A DNA stretch of 38,309 nucleotides from Zygnema cylindricum (Eukaryota > Streptophyta > Zygnematophyceae > Zygnematales > Zygnemataceae): contig JBBHKE010000492.1 in the NCBI GenBank assembly GCA_037447655.1, forward strand, positions 1 through 38,309. Direction: 5' to 3'. The notes beneath the pieces are model-generated. The model was not told the DNA's origin. It saw nothing but the letters and a program-made list of their open reading frames with translations, and made no database searches. Below are positions 9,311 to 20,838 of this stretch, piece by piece; position 1 is the first letter of the stretch, and each line of letters starts with the position of its first letter. Position numbers and translations under genes: made by a program.

Positions 9311-9828
9311 GGAATTATACATAAGAGAAAGATATATGCACTGGAGAGAGAAATTGATTTGTATTTGGGATGATTTTATTAAGTGAGAAAATTAAATTTA
9401 CAGTGCTAATTACTGTGGAGTCTAAGCGCTCTATGGTGCGCTGTAAAAAAAAGATCATAGTCTAGATTCTAAATAATGTGTTGGTGACTTCATCTAATTG
9501 ACGTTACGACGAGATTCTACTGTATGCAGTCTACATTCTAATGTATGTAGTCTAGAGTCTAAATAATTGACTTTAGAGCGGCAATGTACAGAAGTAGTTA
9601 AGACCTAAAATAATGACGTACAGTTAAGCGACAAAAAGTACGACGACACGAACAAAATACAAAAGAGAAACACAACAAAGAGAAATAAATATACGTAGGA
9701 CAAAGAGAGAGACCGTTGATCAAAGGACTTGTACATAGGGCGGCAAAAGTGGACCGACACATGTAATGAAAGGTATTGACGGGACCAAGAGTGTAAAAAA
9801 GTGAACAGACGCTAAATGACCCTTAACA
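9284..9828 (-). repeat. Family A copia 5' LTR (copy A2)
   Basis: This LTR starts TGTTAAGGGTCATTTAGCG at 9828 and ends CCACCTCCAATA at 9284. The primer-site position follows directly (9273-9283), but it is mutated relative to GGTTATGGGCC (here GGTTATAGGACC). The gag ATG at 9310 lies 27 bp inside the LTR end. The 3' LTR of this copy is missing because the element is cut off at about 6070, so no target duplication can be checked. Part of its length difference from A1 is the single copy of the 80 bp internal unit. Confidence 0.85.
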
Positions 9829-11779
9829 ATATCGTTAGCAATAGCAAAATCAAAAGTGGTTATGTCAACTTCATTGTAAGGCTATATCCTTCTATCTTTG
9901 GATGGTAGTTACCTGTAGGTAAGCGATTGTTGACATGGATTCGCAACTTTATAAAGGTAAGGCCCCATGTAGTTGTAACTTAGCAAACTTACTTTGTATT
10001 CTAACGCAGATTCGCAGTACACGGGTCGAGTGTCCCTTATGTGTAACAACGGAATTGTTCCTTAAAGGTGTGACGATTGTATACGTCAACAATGCCCGTG
10101 ACGGGTGTCAACGTTTACAATCTGTTTTGCTGCACCTTATTTTTTGAAACTTTTTGAAGCGTCTTAAGACATATCGTAATTTTTTAAACAATTTGGCATG
10201 TCGCATGTCATTGCGTGACATTGTAGACGTACAGCCTTGCAGCCCATGGCTGTACAACATGCCTGTGCGTTTGCCTCTCCAGTCCGGCCGCCATGAATGG
10301 AAACATAATTCTTTAGGCCCCTGCAAAATTTAAAACATTTTTTCTTTTTTTTGGGCGCGTTTGTTAAATTCTTCCCATCGTGACTTGGCTCGGGCACGGG
10401 CGGCCGCTATCACTATTGTGCCTTCCTCCATTGGTGTCGCGAAGTAGTGAAGTTTGGAGCAAAGGAGAGGCAAGGTGAGCAATGTGAGAGAATTGAGCTG
10501 CAGTGGCGCCTTCACAAAATTTTCACCTTTTCGTGAAATGACATTGCAACCTTGAGACTCCTGCAAAAATAAATCCGTACATGATGCAAGCAGACAAAAG
10601 TGAACAACCTTGTAATTTTTCATCGTCAAAAACTTATGGAAAATTTTCACATATGAGAATATGTTTTCCTAATTGTGAAAAGCAGTTTTACTTTATTTTC
10701 AACACACCCTCGATGTGTTTTAAGATAAGTTTGAAGATGACGTGACTAGGGTCAATAAATAACACAAGACGACAACTTTCCGTACATCCTAAGTTCGAGG
10801 ATGCCGCAAATTGTAATCTACATTTTTGGGATTATTTTGTACATCTGCAACTTTAGCAGTACGACGCTAAGTTTTTAGTACGACGCTAAGTTTTAAAGGA
10901 AAACGACAGAAAACAACCCTTACTTAGCTAGATGGGGCAATACCCTAACTCTTGTCACTTTAGGAGGAAAAAATCAATCATTTTGAAAAGATAGCCATCC
11001 TTATGTAAGAAAGGGGAAATAGCCCTAATGTTCTAGAATATGCAACCAAACGTGCTTTTGTATATCACATTTCTGGAGAAGGTGTCACGTTGGAAACGGT
11101 TGGAAACGTCGCAATTTTCTTAGTTTTTTAGCTTAACTTCTTGAAAATTGAACCGACATCATTTAAAAAAGCAACGAAAGTGACATATACGAAAATCCAA
11201 TAAACACGCATTTGACTCTTGAGGCGTAACTCAAGAACGTTACGTATGGAGCCCTTCCGGAAATATTGGTTCGTATATTTGGACTTAAAAGTTTGAAGGC
11301 CTCATTCCTCAAGTTTCCTGTTTAAGGGTCCTTTAGTGTTCTCGACTTTTTTGTTGTTTTCTGTGAATTTCTATGACCATTGTTATCGTTGACTTGTTAC
11401 ATCAAGTGAATTGTTTGGTTATTTCAGCCTATTTTTTCTTAAATCTTTGTGTAAGTATTATCCGTTTTCGTATGCAATACACCACCTTTTATTCTCTTAT
11501 CTCATTTACAGTATCATTGCTTTGTCCTCTTGCACATATTATATCCCTTATGCTGACTGAGTTTCACTTTCTTTAGTAGTTCACTATCGGACGATAGTCA
11601 CTCACATTATATTAGATTTCAAAACTTAAAGTGTAGTGGACCTAAAGTGCACGTAAAAATACACACTATTTAGAATTGAGAATGAAATAACCTCATCGCA
11701 ATTGGAATACTATCCCATTTTACATTTTCAATTAACAAATGCATTGAGAAGCAACAAATTGTTGTGTGTCATACTAGTT
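9829..11779. other. No recognised gene
   Basis: Both strands show only short open frames without family signatures. The only structure I see is a perfect 18-of-19 bp tandem pair AGTACGACGCTAAGTTTT at 10858-10895. There is a slightly higher GC stretch around 10250-10500 with no coding evidence. Confidence 0.5.
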
Positions 11780-12090
11780 TATATAACATTCAAATATTTT
11801 GATGGCCGCAATTTTATGAGTGGTCATTCTCAACCACAAATATTTTGAAACATGAGAAATTTTGGTATTTGTTTACTCAAGTATCTAAAGCTCGAATAGT
11901 CAATTTTGTTGCATTTCTCAAGGATCAAGCCGTTAAAAGCAATGAACTTGCCGAAAGTAAGAAACTTAGCAAATCAAGACAGAAGGACGACGATGTGCAT
12001 GCACACTTGGTCATGGCTCTAACTAGAGGAAGGACTCAACTTGTTTGTGGTACCTCCACCCCTACCAAAGCTTAGTCGCATCTCACGGTG
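11780..12090 (+). pseudogene. Relic of family A copia gag, plus strand
   Basis: The translated sequence KHEKFWYLFTQVSKA, then KSRQKDDDVHAHLVMAL and TRGRTQLVCGT, aligns with A3 gag (KHEKIWDHFIGISKP, WKQKDEDAHARLVMSL, TTERTRLIRGT). Upstream nucleotides TTTGATGGCC...TTCT/TTTATGA..GGTCATT also match the FDGQNFYDWSF block, with frame disruptions. This is an isolated internal gag piece in the opposite orientation to A1-A3. No LTR or other gene part was found next to it. Confidence 0.75.
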
Positions 12091-12287
12091 GGTTAAGTTC
12101 AAAATGGACGATAGACCTGCATCCTCCAGAAGATTGTTGTCTAAAATTTCGTAAAGAAGTCAACGGTATCCGTACAAGATCGTACCAACAAACAACTAAA
12201 CTGCATGGAACGACTTAGCAAACTTCGACGCTAACCTGATATGCATGACGGTTCGCCGAAGAGCCGATTCCACAATGTCTTCTAACA

Positions 12288-12338
12288 TCTCTCTCTCTCT
12301 TCCTCCCTCTCTTTCTTTCTTTTCTTTCTCTCTCTCTC
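12288..12338 (+). repeat. CT/TTTC polypyrimidine microsatellite
   Basis: This is a run of pure C/T made of CT dinucleotides and CTTT-type units. Open frames on both strands across it are low-complexity artefacts. Confidence 0.9.
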
Positions 12339-12948
12339 GTGACCTCTCTCCTTTTCGCTGGTATGAAATGGACTTGCTTAGGCTGATTCGTGGACCATGC
12401 TTTGAGGTTTTTTGTTACTTGACATGTGTGGGAAGTGTTACAAAAATTGACTTTCAAGTAATATGGTGTAAGGGGGGGAAAAAACCATAACAACATTAAT
12501 TTGAGCCAAATATTTTTGCTAAACCTATTGTGCAATGTTGTTGGTGGAATTCTACCTCCCATTTGTTCGCACTATTTGGTCACAATGATTTTAAAACAGC
12601 TAATGTGTTGATTAAGGTCCAAACTTCGAAGTTAACATAACCACTTCATTAAGACAATATTTGGTAAAAAGTTATAGACATGGGAAATAATGCCACTTGT
12701 TATAATTGAATGACGGACATGTAACGGGAGCCAATTCTTGTACCCAAGTTGTTATTGTGGTAAATACCCTAGCCGTCTTTATATAACACCACATCCTTAA
12801 TACCGCTCTAAAGCAAACTGTACGTTTAACAATACTCTGTTAAAAGGCTCGTCCGCTCGTGTAATCGACCATGAACTAATCAGTAATTACCCTATGACTT
12901 GAGGTGAGGAAAATACTGTTGAGTACAATACAGTTAAGCCCCTTAGAG

Positions 12949-12970
12949 TACAGTACAGCTCTGTACTGTA
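12949..12970. repeat. Perfect 10 bp inverted repeat
   Basis: TACAGTACAG, a 2 bp centre CT, then CTGTACTGTA. It is a perfect short palindrome in an otherwise featureless stretch (12339-13084) just left of the large foldback. It may be a cruciform-prone spot or a remnant of another foldback. Confidence 0.8.
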
Positions 12971-13084
12971 GTTCCTTAGTCTAAAGGTGCGTTTCCATGT
13001 GCCTCTCTGCTATCAATGCTGACAGATTAGGGATTAGGTAAAAGAATGTCCTTTGTCCGTACGAGAATAAGGGAGAGGACAAAC

Positions 13085-14415
13085 TACACCGTCAATCGCT
13101 ATTAGAGTAAAGGATTAAATAGCGTAAAAAAAAAATAGTGTTATTAACACTAATCGGGATTTTTTTTTTTTTTTAAAACAATATATATACTAATTTATAC
13201 CTAACTGTAATTTGGGTTGTCCTGAATAATAAATACCCGCCCTTTCGATGTCTACAATAATATGCGTATCCGTACAAAATCTGAGAATTCGTACGCCGTC
13301 GCGCTGTTCACACGGTCGACGGACGAACATACGAGAACGTGATTTTTGTCAACGAGTTTGCATCTCTTTCTTCCAGTGCACATTCACATGTGTGCGCAAT
13401 AATGTTAAGTGTCTTTTTATGCCTTTGTAATTCAAAAAGTACCATTTCGTACAGATATACCCTGTCCGTACACCACACTATTTCCATCGAGGTGTACTTC
13501 CATTATTAACGCTAATTGAAATAAAACCCTAATTAGAATAATGGAAAAAATAGAATTATGGATTGTATTTAAGGTTTTTTTTTTTTTTTAAAAGGGCACC
13601 GAATTGGCGTTATATACTCTAATAGCGATTAATGGTGTACTGTACACCGCTAATCGATACAAGTGTTAAAGTTTCTTTTGTCACTAAAAAAAAAATTCTC
13701 TGTGCACACTAGTAGGATTGCCAATCGGAGACCGCCAATTGGAAGGTGAGAATCTTGACTTCCAATAGGAACCATCCGATTGACAAGCCGACGAGTGTGC
13801 ACAAAGAAAATATTTTTTAGTGGCGAAAAAAACTTTAACACTAATAACAATGAGCAGTGTACACCGCGAACCGTTATTAGTGTCAAAGTCACTAATTTGG
13901 GTTATTAAAATTTTGATTTTTTTCCTCAAATAGGATACATGATTTTAATTTTTCCTTGACGTTAATTAAGGTACCGTACAAAATAGATTAAATCCCGAAA
14001 GTACAATAAAATCTAAATAGTGTGGTGTACGGTCGATGTCAGACCGTACATAAATGTACCTTTTCAAGTGAAAATTTACAAAAAAATAATTAAATTAGAC
14101 TCTTATGCATAAAAACGTGCGCTAAAAACAGCGGGATTAGTCTGACACATAGATTAGTATGGCATATATAGATATTTTATATTCGCGATGGCGTACGATT
14201 TCTAATGTTTTGTACGGATACATATATTAATGTATACAATCGTATGGAAAATATTCCATTTTTGTTGTTCCCAAATTAGCATCAACGCCAAAATTAGAAT
14301 ACACCTTTTAAAAAAAAAAATCAAATTTTCAATAAGCATCAATTACGGTAAGTTTTCTTCAACAATATTTAAACTTTGTCACTAATAACAATTCTCGGTA
14401 TGGTGTCTTGTGCTG
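13085..14415. mobile_element. Large foldback (near-palindromic) element
   Basis: The left half (about 13085-13745) matches the reverse complement of the right half (about 13759-14415), with its centre near 13752. Paired blocks include ATTGGAAG/CTTCCAAT (13738/13759), TGTGCACACT/AGTGTGCACA (13701/13794), CCGTACACCACACTATTT (13465 region) with its complement near 14018, and GTATCCGTACAAAA (13267 region) with TTTTGTACGGATAC (14209). Pairing continues with mismatches and indels to the outer CTACACCGTC...ATTAG blocks. It has no coding content. The structure resembles foldback/MITE-type DNA transposons, but no target duplication was found. Confidence 0.75.
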
Positions 14416-14749
14416 TACTTTCTTAACGACTAAAAGTAGGTTACCACAGTATTGTGTGTCGTTATGAGTGTTAATGTTTATTTCACCGCTTATAACATCT
14501 TTTCTACGTGCTCTCCTGTCGGATCGTTAAAGGCGACATTCTCAACTTTCTAATGACGTTCTCCAATAAAAAATCGGACAAACCTTTCACCTTCACACCG
14601 TAAACTTAAAAAAACGAGTACTTTGACGTTCACACAAAATTCCAAACGAGTGGACAGTTCACATTACGACGTCACGTCACTAAACTGCTGTATTTTCACC
14701 AAGTCCTAATTGGGTTGTTCACACAATTATGGCAGAATGTCGATTAGGG

Positions 14750-15347
14750 CGTTCAGAGCATAGTTCAAAAGTAGGTGTTTTTATGGTAGGCCTTTGGTAG
14801 GCGCACAAAGCTTGGCACAAAACTCGCTCAACGTAGGCATACTGTATGTGTGTGTGCTGTGTACACCTCTGTACGAGCGTACGAATCTGAGGTATGCTCC
14901 TTGTACAGCGCACGCCGCCGAACGAAAATTTTTAGCGAACTGGCACGGCGTAGGATGACATTGCGCCGGAAAAACAACTGGGGAAAAAATAAACCCGCGG
15001 ACAAATCTGATGATAGTCCTGTCGTAAGTTGTGTTATGGGCTTTTCATGTGATCTTCTTAGAATGTTTCTTTCATCAAAGAGCGTTAGATCGTCCAAATC
15101 TGACGGTTTAAATAAAAAGTCACTCAAAACTCACAGAAAAATGATTTTTTTGTCCGTTTTTTTTTTCAAATTTAGACATGATGTTTTATTCTCTATTGAA
15201 CCATGTGCATCGTAACCTTGTTACTATTTTTTTCATTTTGTGGCCAATACGATATGGGTCTTAAGGTAGTATTGTAAAATTTACGTACAATAGGCATATT
15301 GTATGGGTGTACTGTCACCTACTTTTGAACTATGGTTCAGAGCAACG
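14750..15347. mobile_element. TIR-flanked MITE candidate
   Basis: ATAGTTCAAAAGTAGGTG at 14760-14777 is repeated inverted at 15316-15333 (CACCTACTTTTGAACTAT). Weaker inverted similarity extends outward (CAGAGC blocks) and inward (GTAGGC.TACTGTATG against its complement near 15290). The roughly 540 bp interior has no recognised gene. A 121-codon open frame at 14850-15215 has no family signature. Terminal CAGAG is reminiscent of hAT ends, but I found no convincing 8 bp duplication. Confidence 0.5.
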
Positions 15348-15497
15348 ATTATTTAGCCATTCACACCGTGCAAGAAAAAATCGTACAATTAATGCGGTAT
15401 ATGAAGTACAACCGCCCCAATAACGTCAAAGCAAAGATAGGCTATCAAAAAGGAGAGACATTGAAAAAATGATAAAAACGGAAAATATGGTTCCATC

Positions 15498-16403
15498 GTA
15501 ACCATTAGTGTTGTGTATCGGTAAGATTTGACAATAACCGATATGGGCCCTTTTTCGGGTAGCCGATAATCGATATATTGGTACGATATATCGTTATCGG
15601 TGTTATCGCCGATAAATAACCGATATTTATCCGTTATTATTGGCGATAGCACCGATATCGATAACTATTGGCGATATATGTACGGACCGTATAGATAAAT
15701 GTACGGCTAGCTCACTCAAATGTACGTGTTATTCCCCTAACACGCCCTACTCACAACCCCTGTCTACTGAGGTGCCTACCAATCAGATCATTTGTACAAG
15801 CCAAAAGTACAGTAGCCGACATAAGATATGTATTGTAGTATGGCTCCAGGTATAACGATGTACCCTTTCACATCCGACGACATGGCTTTGTCCCTTTCTT
15901 CCTTAGGATCAACTAAAAACCTGCCACGTGTCAATCCGTCAGCTTTTTTGGCATAAGCCGCCAAAAGAGTCGTTCCGTGATGCCGACGCTCACGTTCGCC
16001 GTCCGCTCGTATTATCTCACTGAAAGTCGTCCGTTCAATTTTGGCGGCGCGCAGAATGTTCTTTTGCGTCCGTTGTACTTTGTGTCCGCCGTCTTTTTCC
16101 CGTTCCATGATCATCGGTTTGTCGGTAGAATGCCATACGTTCCCCTTAAATTTTTGTTTAGTTAACCAGCCAGAAAGTACTACAAAGTGCAAAGTATTTT
16201 TTTGTCAAAGTCCGTACATTTCTCGTAAAAAACCGTACATTTCCCGTAAATTTTCCGTTCAGTTTGCCAGACAGAAAGTACTTCGCACAAAAAGTAGAGA
16301 AAGCACATATACATTGGGACCCCTGACCGGTGTATAACTAATGACTATCAATATCGGTGTTATCGCTGTAAGTTTTTTAGCAATACACAACACTAGTAAC
16401 TAT
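15498..16403. mobile_element. hAT-like MITE with 8 bp target duplication
   Basis: The element runs 15506-16395. Both ends carry TAGTGTTGTGTAT (13 bp perfect), continuing imperfectly (CGGTAAGATTT against TGCTAAAAAAC). Immediately outside are GTAACCAT (15498-15505) and GTAACTAT (16396-16403), an 8 bp target duplication with one mismatch, as produced by hAT transposases. Just inside the ends, CGATAT/ATCGG motifs are densely repeated on both strands (15530-15680 and 16345-16365). Subterminal repeats like this bind hAT transposase in known systems. The 890 bp length and lack of transposase mark it as non-autonomous. The middle (15900-16100) is more GC-rich and could be captured DNA. Confidence 0.8.
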
Positions 16404-16779
16404 AGATGTCCCATGCCTCATACAACGCACGCGTGAAACACCTGAAAAAAAACGAGTATTCGCAAGTAACAAAATTCAAAAGATATTAAAATGCGTTGAC
16501 CGACTTTGACTTCATACTACGAGTTTTTAGCGTTGCTGTTCAAATCGTGCAATTTTTTCCTTTTTTTCGATTGAAACTTATAATTCGTGACTGTTGAAAA
16601 AATCGCAAAAAATCGTGATGTACTTTCTGTCCGGTAAACTGAACGGGCAACTTACGTAACAAGTACAGAATTTCCCATCAAAAATACGGATTCTTACGGT
16701 AATGTACGGAATTTGACGAAAATATGCGTCGCAGTTATTAGTATTTTCTGTCCAGTAAACAGAACAAAAATTTGACGGA
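16143..16779. repeat. Inverted repeat pair crossing the hAT element's right end
   Basis: The left arm 16143-16285 matches the reverse complement of 16617-16779. Shared blocks are AAATTTTTGTT, CCAGMCAGAAAGTA, TTTTGTCAAA.TCCGTACATT and CCGTTCAGTTTRCC. Each arm itself contains the CAGTTTRCCRGACAGAAAGTA motif near both its ends. The left arm is inside the hAT-like MITE and the right arm outside, so one copy predates or was carried in by the other insertion. Confidence 0.65.
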
Positions 16780-17734
16780 ACATGTACGTAATTTTTTCGA
16801 AAATATACAGACATCTTCGAAAAGAGACGTTTGAAATGTCACGCTATTTGCGCGCGGTAAGCTTGAAAAATGTACGAACGTCTTGTTTTTTTTTTTTTTT
16901 TAAAGAAGCCGCCATGGAATGTTGAAATGTTAGCGCTCATTTAACGGAATTTTTTTTTTTTTTTCAAATCGTTCAATGCATTTGTTAACGTATAATTCGT
17001 CGCGATTGAATCGTTCGCACTAAATGGTTGAACAACTATGGTTTTTAGGGTACATTATCTTACATTCCGTATATTATATTCCAGCTGCTTACATTTTACG
17101 TGCATTTAGGTGCAGACGGTACAGTGTTCATTTTTTCCGTACTTTTTAAGGTTATTCATTTTAGGGTTTTTAGGGTACATTCCCTTTATTCTTCAGTACA
17201 ATTGCGTTATTTTTTCGTACATTTGCGTTCAGTGGCCATACATGTTTATACCTTTTAGGATTTATAAGGGGTTTTAGGGCTTTGAAGTACATTATCGTAC
17301 ATTTCCGTATATTTCAGTACAGTTGCCCTAATGTTTCCTTACTACTAGGGTTTTATGATACACTTTCCGTATAATGTGGTTCATCTTCGTCTAATTTCCG
17401 TTCTTTTTCGGATTTTTTAAGGATTTTCTTTTGGTGACATTTTCCGTAGATTTTAGAACATCTCCGTTCATTTTCGTACAACAAAAACTTACAGAATTTA
17501 CGAAATGTATGAAATCGACGAACGCTACGCAGTTTTCGTAAACAAATCGTAATCCGTACGAATTGGACAACTTTGGACGAGACTCTCTTCGTGCGCGGAA
17601 ATGAAGCAACGTCTCTTTTTTGGAGTTTTACGTATTATTTTATCCGTACATTCTATCCGTATGAATATTATACTCATTTTACTAAAGATTAAAAAACTAT
17701 AAAAAAACCTCGTAAAAAATTTCATAATCCGTAC
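16780..17734. repeat. T-tracts and dispersed TTTAGGG / GTACATT motifs, no gene
   Basis: There are long T runs at about 16886-16902 and 16951-16965. From about 17040 to 17350 the motif TTTTAGGG(T) recurs, often followed by TACATT, and CGTACATTTCCGTA-like strings repeat. TTTAGGG is the plant telomere unit, but here copies are dispersed and diverged, not a tandem telomeric array. No gene is recognised. Confidence 0.5.
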
Positions 17735-17861
17735 GAATGAGACATCTATGATCATAACGCATGCATGGGGTCGTAAAAGATACGAACGCAACATGGTACG
17801 GACAAACAAATATGACGTCATGCGTGACCAAAAGGTGCACTCCAGCGTCGATCGAAAATCG

Positions 17862-17882
17862 TCCTTGTCAAACTGACAAGGA
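17862..17882. repeat. Perfect hairpin
   Basis: TCCTTGTCA, loop AAC, TGACAAGGA: a 9 bp perfect stem with a 3 nt loop within the head of the repeat. The corresponding position of copy 2 does not have it; a GC-rich tandem duplication sits nearby instead. Confidence 0.8.
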
Positions 17883-18494
17883 TCGAGAACAAAGGCGGCA
17901 GGATCAGGCAGAGGCCAGTTAAGGAAGACTAGATGAAAACTCGACAAATCTCATGATGTTGATATTACTGGAAATAGAGGCACAAATTGTCAAATTTTGG
18001 AAGTCTTCAGTACTGCATTTTGAAATCGCGATATATCGCTTGCAATTTCCATCGATACCACTTTACCTCATCTCTAATATTTTACTTTTTTGATTCTTAA
18101 TCTGGATTTCAAATCTAATTCAATAAATTTCTTTTTCTAATTTAATGAATTTGGAAAGACGGTGGTGTTTCATAGGACGGAAGTGAATTTATGACCGCCA
18201 ATAGAATCTGAAAAATTGCAAAAAGTAAAAAGTTTCAATCGGGCATCGATCGCTCAATGATAGACGTCTGTTTTAGGGTTAAGGGTTTGAGAACCCTATG
18301 TTGTAAGGTGACGATTTTGAACACTTTTTCAGAAAATGTTGAAAACGAGAGAAATTAAACATTGGAAAGTGAATTTGAAACGGCTACAGTGTACACTATT
18401 TGAAATTTTGAAAATCTGAAACCCCTGAAAATTTGAAATTTGAAGATTTGAAGACTGAAAACTTGAAATTGAGCTTGGAAAATAGACAGTGGCG

Positions 18495-19395
18495 ATATTT
18501 CCAATATTCCTCCTCCAATCTTCAATTCAGCCCCTATCTCTAATTTCTCCTCCAATTCCAAAATCCTCCTCCAATTCCCTTTTTCTACTCCAATTGGAAA
18601 TTCTACCTCAAATACCCATTTTTTTTATTTTTTTTTACCCAAATACAACAAGAAAACACCCTGAGAGTTGAATAAAAAACCAATAAAAACCCTCAAAAAT
18701 CTAAAATACCCCCAAAACAACGATAAACTCAAAGATACTGCAAAAAGCCAAAAAAGAAAAAACTGAAAAAGTAAATGTTGACTTAAGCTCGGCCACCATG
18801 GCTTGGTGTCCTCCCTTTTCTTCACTTCGTCTTCTTTTTGGAACTCCCGCAAGCCATAACGCATATAACACGATAGTTTAAATCAGATAAGTACCAAAAT
18901 TAACATTTGCAGAACAGGTTTTAGGATAAGTACCCAAAAAAAAAAGCTAAATCAAAATCACTTAAAATCTTTAATTTCTTAAAATGTAAAACACTAAAAG
19001 GTTAGAATGTTGAAATCTGTAAATTACAGAAAAACGGAATTCCTCCTATCCCTACTTCCTCCTTCAATCCTCGATTCCTACTCTAATCCCCATTTCGTCC
19101 TTGAATCTCGATCTCTGATTCTTCCTTCACTTTCCAATTCCTCGGTCCTCGGTTCCTTCTACAATCTCATATTCCTCATTCAATCCTTATTTCCTCCTCT
19201 GATCCCCATTACATCTTCTAATGCCAAATTCCTCCTCCAATCTCCAGTTCCTCCTTTGTGCCTCCTCGTCCTCCCTTATCGTTAATTCCTTCTCCAATGT
19301 CTAATTACAAATTCTTTCTCCAATCCCCAATTCCACTTCTAATCCTCCTCCAACTCCCAATTCTTCCTCCTACCTCCCATTCCTCCATCTTTTGA
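18495..19395 (+). repeat. Pyrimidine minisatellite block 1
   Basis: Degenerate units of about 18 bp of the form CAATTCCTCCTCCAATCC occur at 18495-18600 and 19030-19395, nearly pure C/T plus AA on the plus strand. The gap 18600-19030 holds A/T-rich unique sequence, including a 27-codon ORF (18798-18881) with a strong Kozak start but no recognisable product. Frames across the array encode Ser/Pro/Asn-rich repeats and are not genes. Confidence 0.8.
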
Positions 19396-19500
19396 CCACC
19401 CTCGACTCTGCCACGTGGCAAGCTGCCATTGTTTGAGGATGCACATCTCCTCTCTCCTCCTTGATTCTTCCCCACCCCTCTCGAATCCAAAAAGCGTAAA
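19388..19500 (+). repeat. Conserved tail of the pyrimidine block (copy 1)
   Basis: The stretch with TTTTGACCACCCTCGACTC, ACGTGGCAAGCTGCCATTG, TTTGAGGATGCAC and ATCCAAAAAGCG is about 85 percent identical by eye to 37605-37715. There it also follows directly on a pyrimidine array. Sequences diverge after AAAAAGCG. Array plus tail therefore behaves as one dispersed module. Confidence 0.75.
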
Positions 19501-20236
19501 AAGGTTCAAAAGCGTGAAAAAATGAAATTTTAGAATGTGTTTGATTTTCACACAAATTTTGAAAAGCGTGAAATCTTTCAAATTGAAACTGAAAGTGCAA
19601 CTGAAATTGGTTTTTCTTTTATCACAGAAAAATTTGACCAGAATGATATCGATGACTTCAAAGGCGAGTGGTGCAAAATCCGTTTCAACCCAAAATAAAC
19701 ATATTGAACCGGTGACTTCCAATTCGAGGTTAGTTCATTTTTTTCCCCAGTGATAAATCGGGTTTATCCTACTTTTTTCCCCTCCTCTATTGTAAACATT
19801 TTTGTTTTCGTTTTTCATGAATGTTTTATATGTTTGATAAACTTTGACAATTTAGAGGTTTGTTTTTTTTTTTTTTGTCGAAAGCGCGTTTTTTTCTTTT
19901 TTCTTTTTTCAATTCTTTGTTCTTTTCCTCTATAGTAAAGCTGAGTCATATTTTCTCCGCTGTAAAATTGTTTTTTCCCTTTTGTCGTACTTATGCTTTA
20001 TGTTTTGTCAGTCAAAAAGACACTTTGACACTTCACTTTGTTTTCCCTGTCTTGTAGACAATGTTCGTTTCCCTCTTTCAATATTTCTTCCAACTTTCAA
20101 TTTTTTTCCCTTTGTTGTAAAGTCCATTTATGCAGTGTTGCGTATGGAACCGAACCACTGGCTTTCGATTTTTACGGTTTTGTACAGATTTCTAGGATTC
20201 TTTTTAGGGTTTATTATTTTTGAGGGGTTTGTGGTA

Positions 20237-20584
20237 TACTGCCAGTTTGAGTAAAGCCATTTTTACTTGTACCACCAGTTCAAGTAAAACCGGTGGTTTA
20301 TGTACCTCCAATTCGAGGAAAACCGACTTTACTTGTACTGCCAGATCGAGTAGAACCAATTTTACCCATACTGCCAACTTGAAGAAACTGGTTTTGCTCG
20401 TACCGCTTGTTTAAGTGACACCGGTTATACTCGTAATCACGTTATACACGCTTGATCAAGTGAAAGTGGTTCTTTGAGTAGAATTTATGTTACTTGTATT
20501 GCCATTTTAAGTAAAACAAGTTTTACCCTTTCTGCCAGTAAAAGTAAAATCGGTTTGTTGCAAAAACCGGTTTTGCTTGTACCT
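20237..20584 (+). repeat. 33 bp tandem array, copy 1
   Basis: About ten diverged units of 33 bp, roughly GAGTAAAACCGGTTTTACTT followed by GTACCGCCAGTTC. Each unit contains the near-palindrome GTAAAACCGGTTTTAC. One plus-strand frame stays open for most of the array (20220-20414) as an 11-residue repeat of the type SKTGFTCTASS. The orthologous array is at 32977-33357. Confidence 0.85.
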
Positions 20585-20710
20585 CTATCGTGTATTGTTA
20601 CTAGCTTCAATATTTTATTTCCACTCTAATCGAGTTTCTTCTGTGCACACTTGCTGGATTATTGATTTGACGGTCGAGATGGAAAAGTAAAAATCTTACA
20701 TTTCGATTAG

Positions 20711-20838
20711 AGGTCTCTGAACGTAAAATTGGACAAGTTTGCACCAAAAAATGGTTGAAAACACTGATTATCGAAAGGTCTCTAAACGTAAAATTGGACA
20801 CGTGTGCACCAAAAAATGGTTGAAAACACTGATACCAA
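20711..20838 (+). repeat. 65 bp tandem duplication
   Basis: Two adjacent copies start with AGGTCTCT at 20711 and 20776 and share GTGCACCAAAAAATGGTTGA-type sequence (first copy TTTGCACC). The paralogous copy 2 (33600-33665) has only one diverged unit, so the duplication is specific to copy 1. Confidence 0.85.

Noticed and set aside
12215-12562. 115-codon minus-strand frame with Arg/Glu repeats
   Set aside because: The repeat is just the CT microsatellite at 12288-12338 read in reverse; there is no family signature.
14850-15215. 121-codon plus-strand frame
   Set aside because: It is the interior of a TIR element, with no recognised domain and overlapping frames on the other strand.
17040-17350. 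Interstitial telomere array
   Set aside because: TTTTAGGG motifs are scattered and diverged, not a tandem array; kept only as dispersed motifs.
18798-18881. 27-codon ORF with an ideal Kozak context (GCCACCATGG)
   Set aside because: Too short, no homologous counterpart in the paralogous repeat, and no recognisable product; the context match can be chance.
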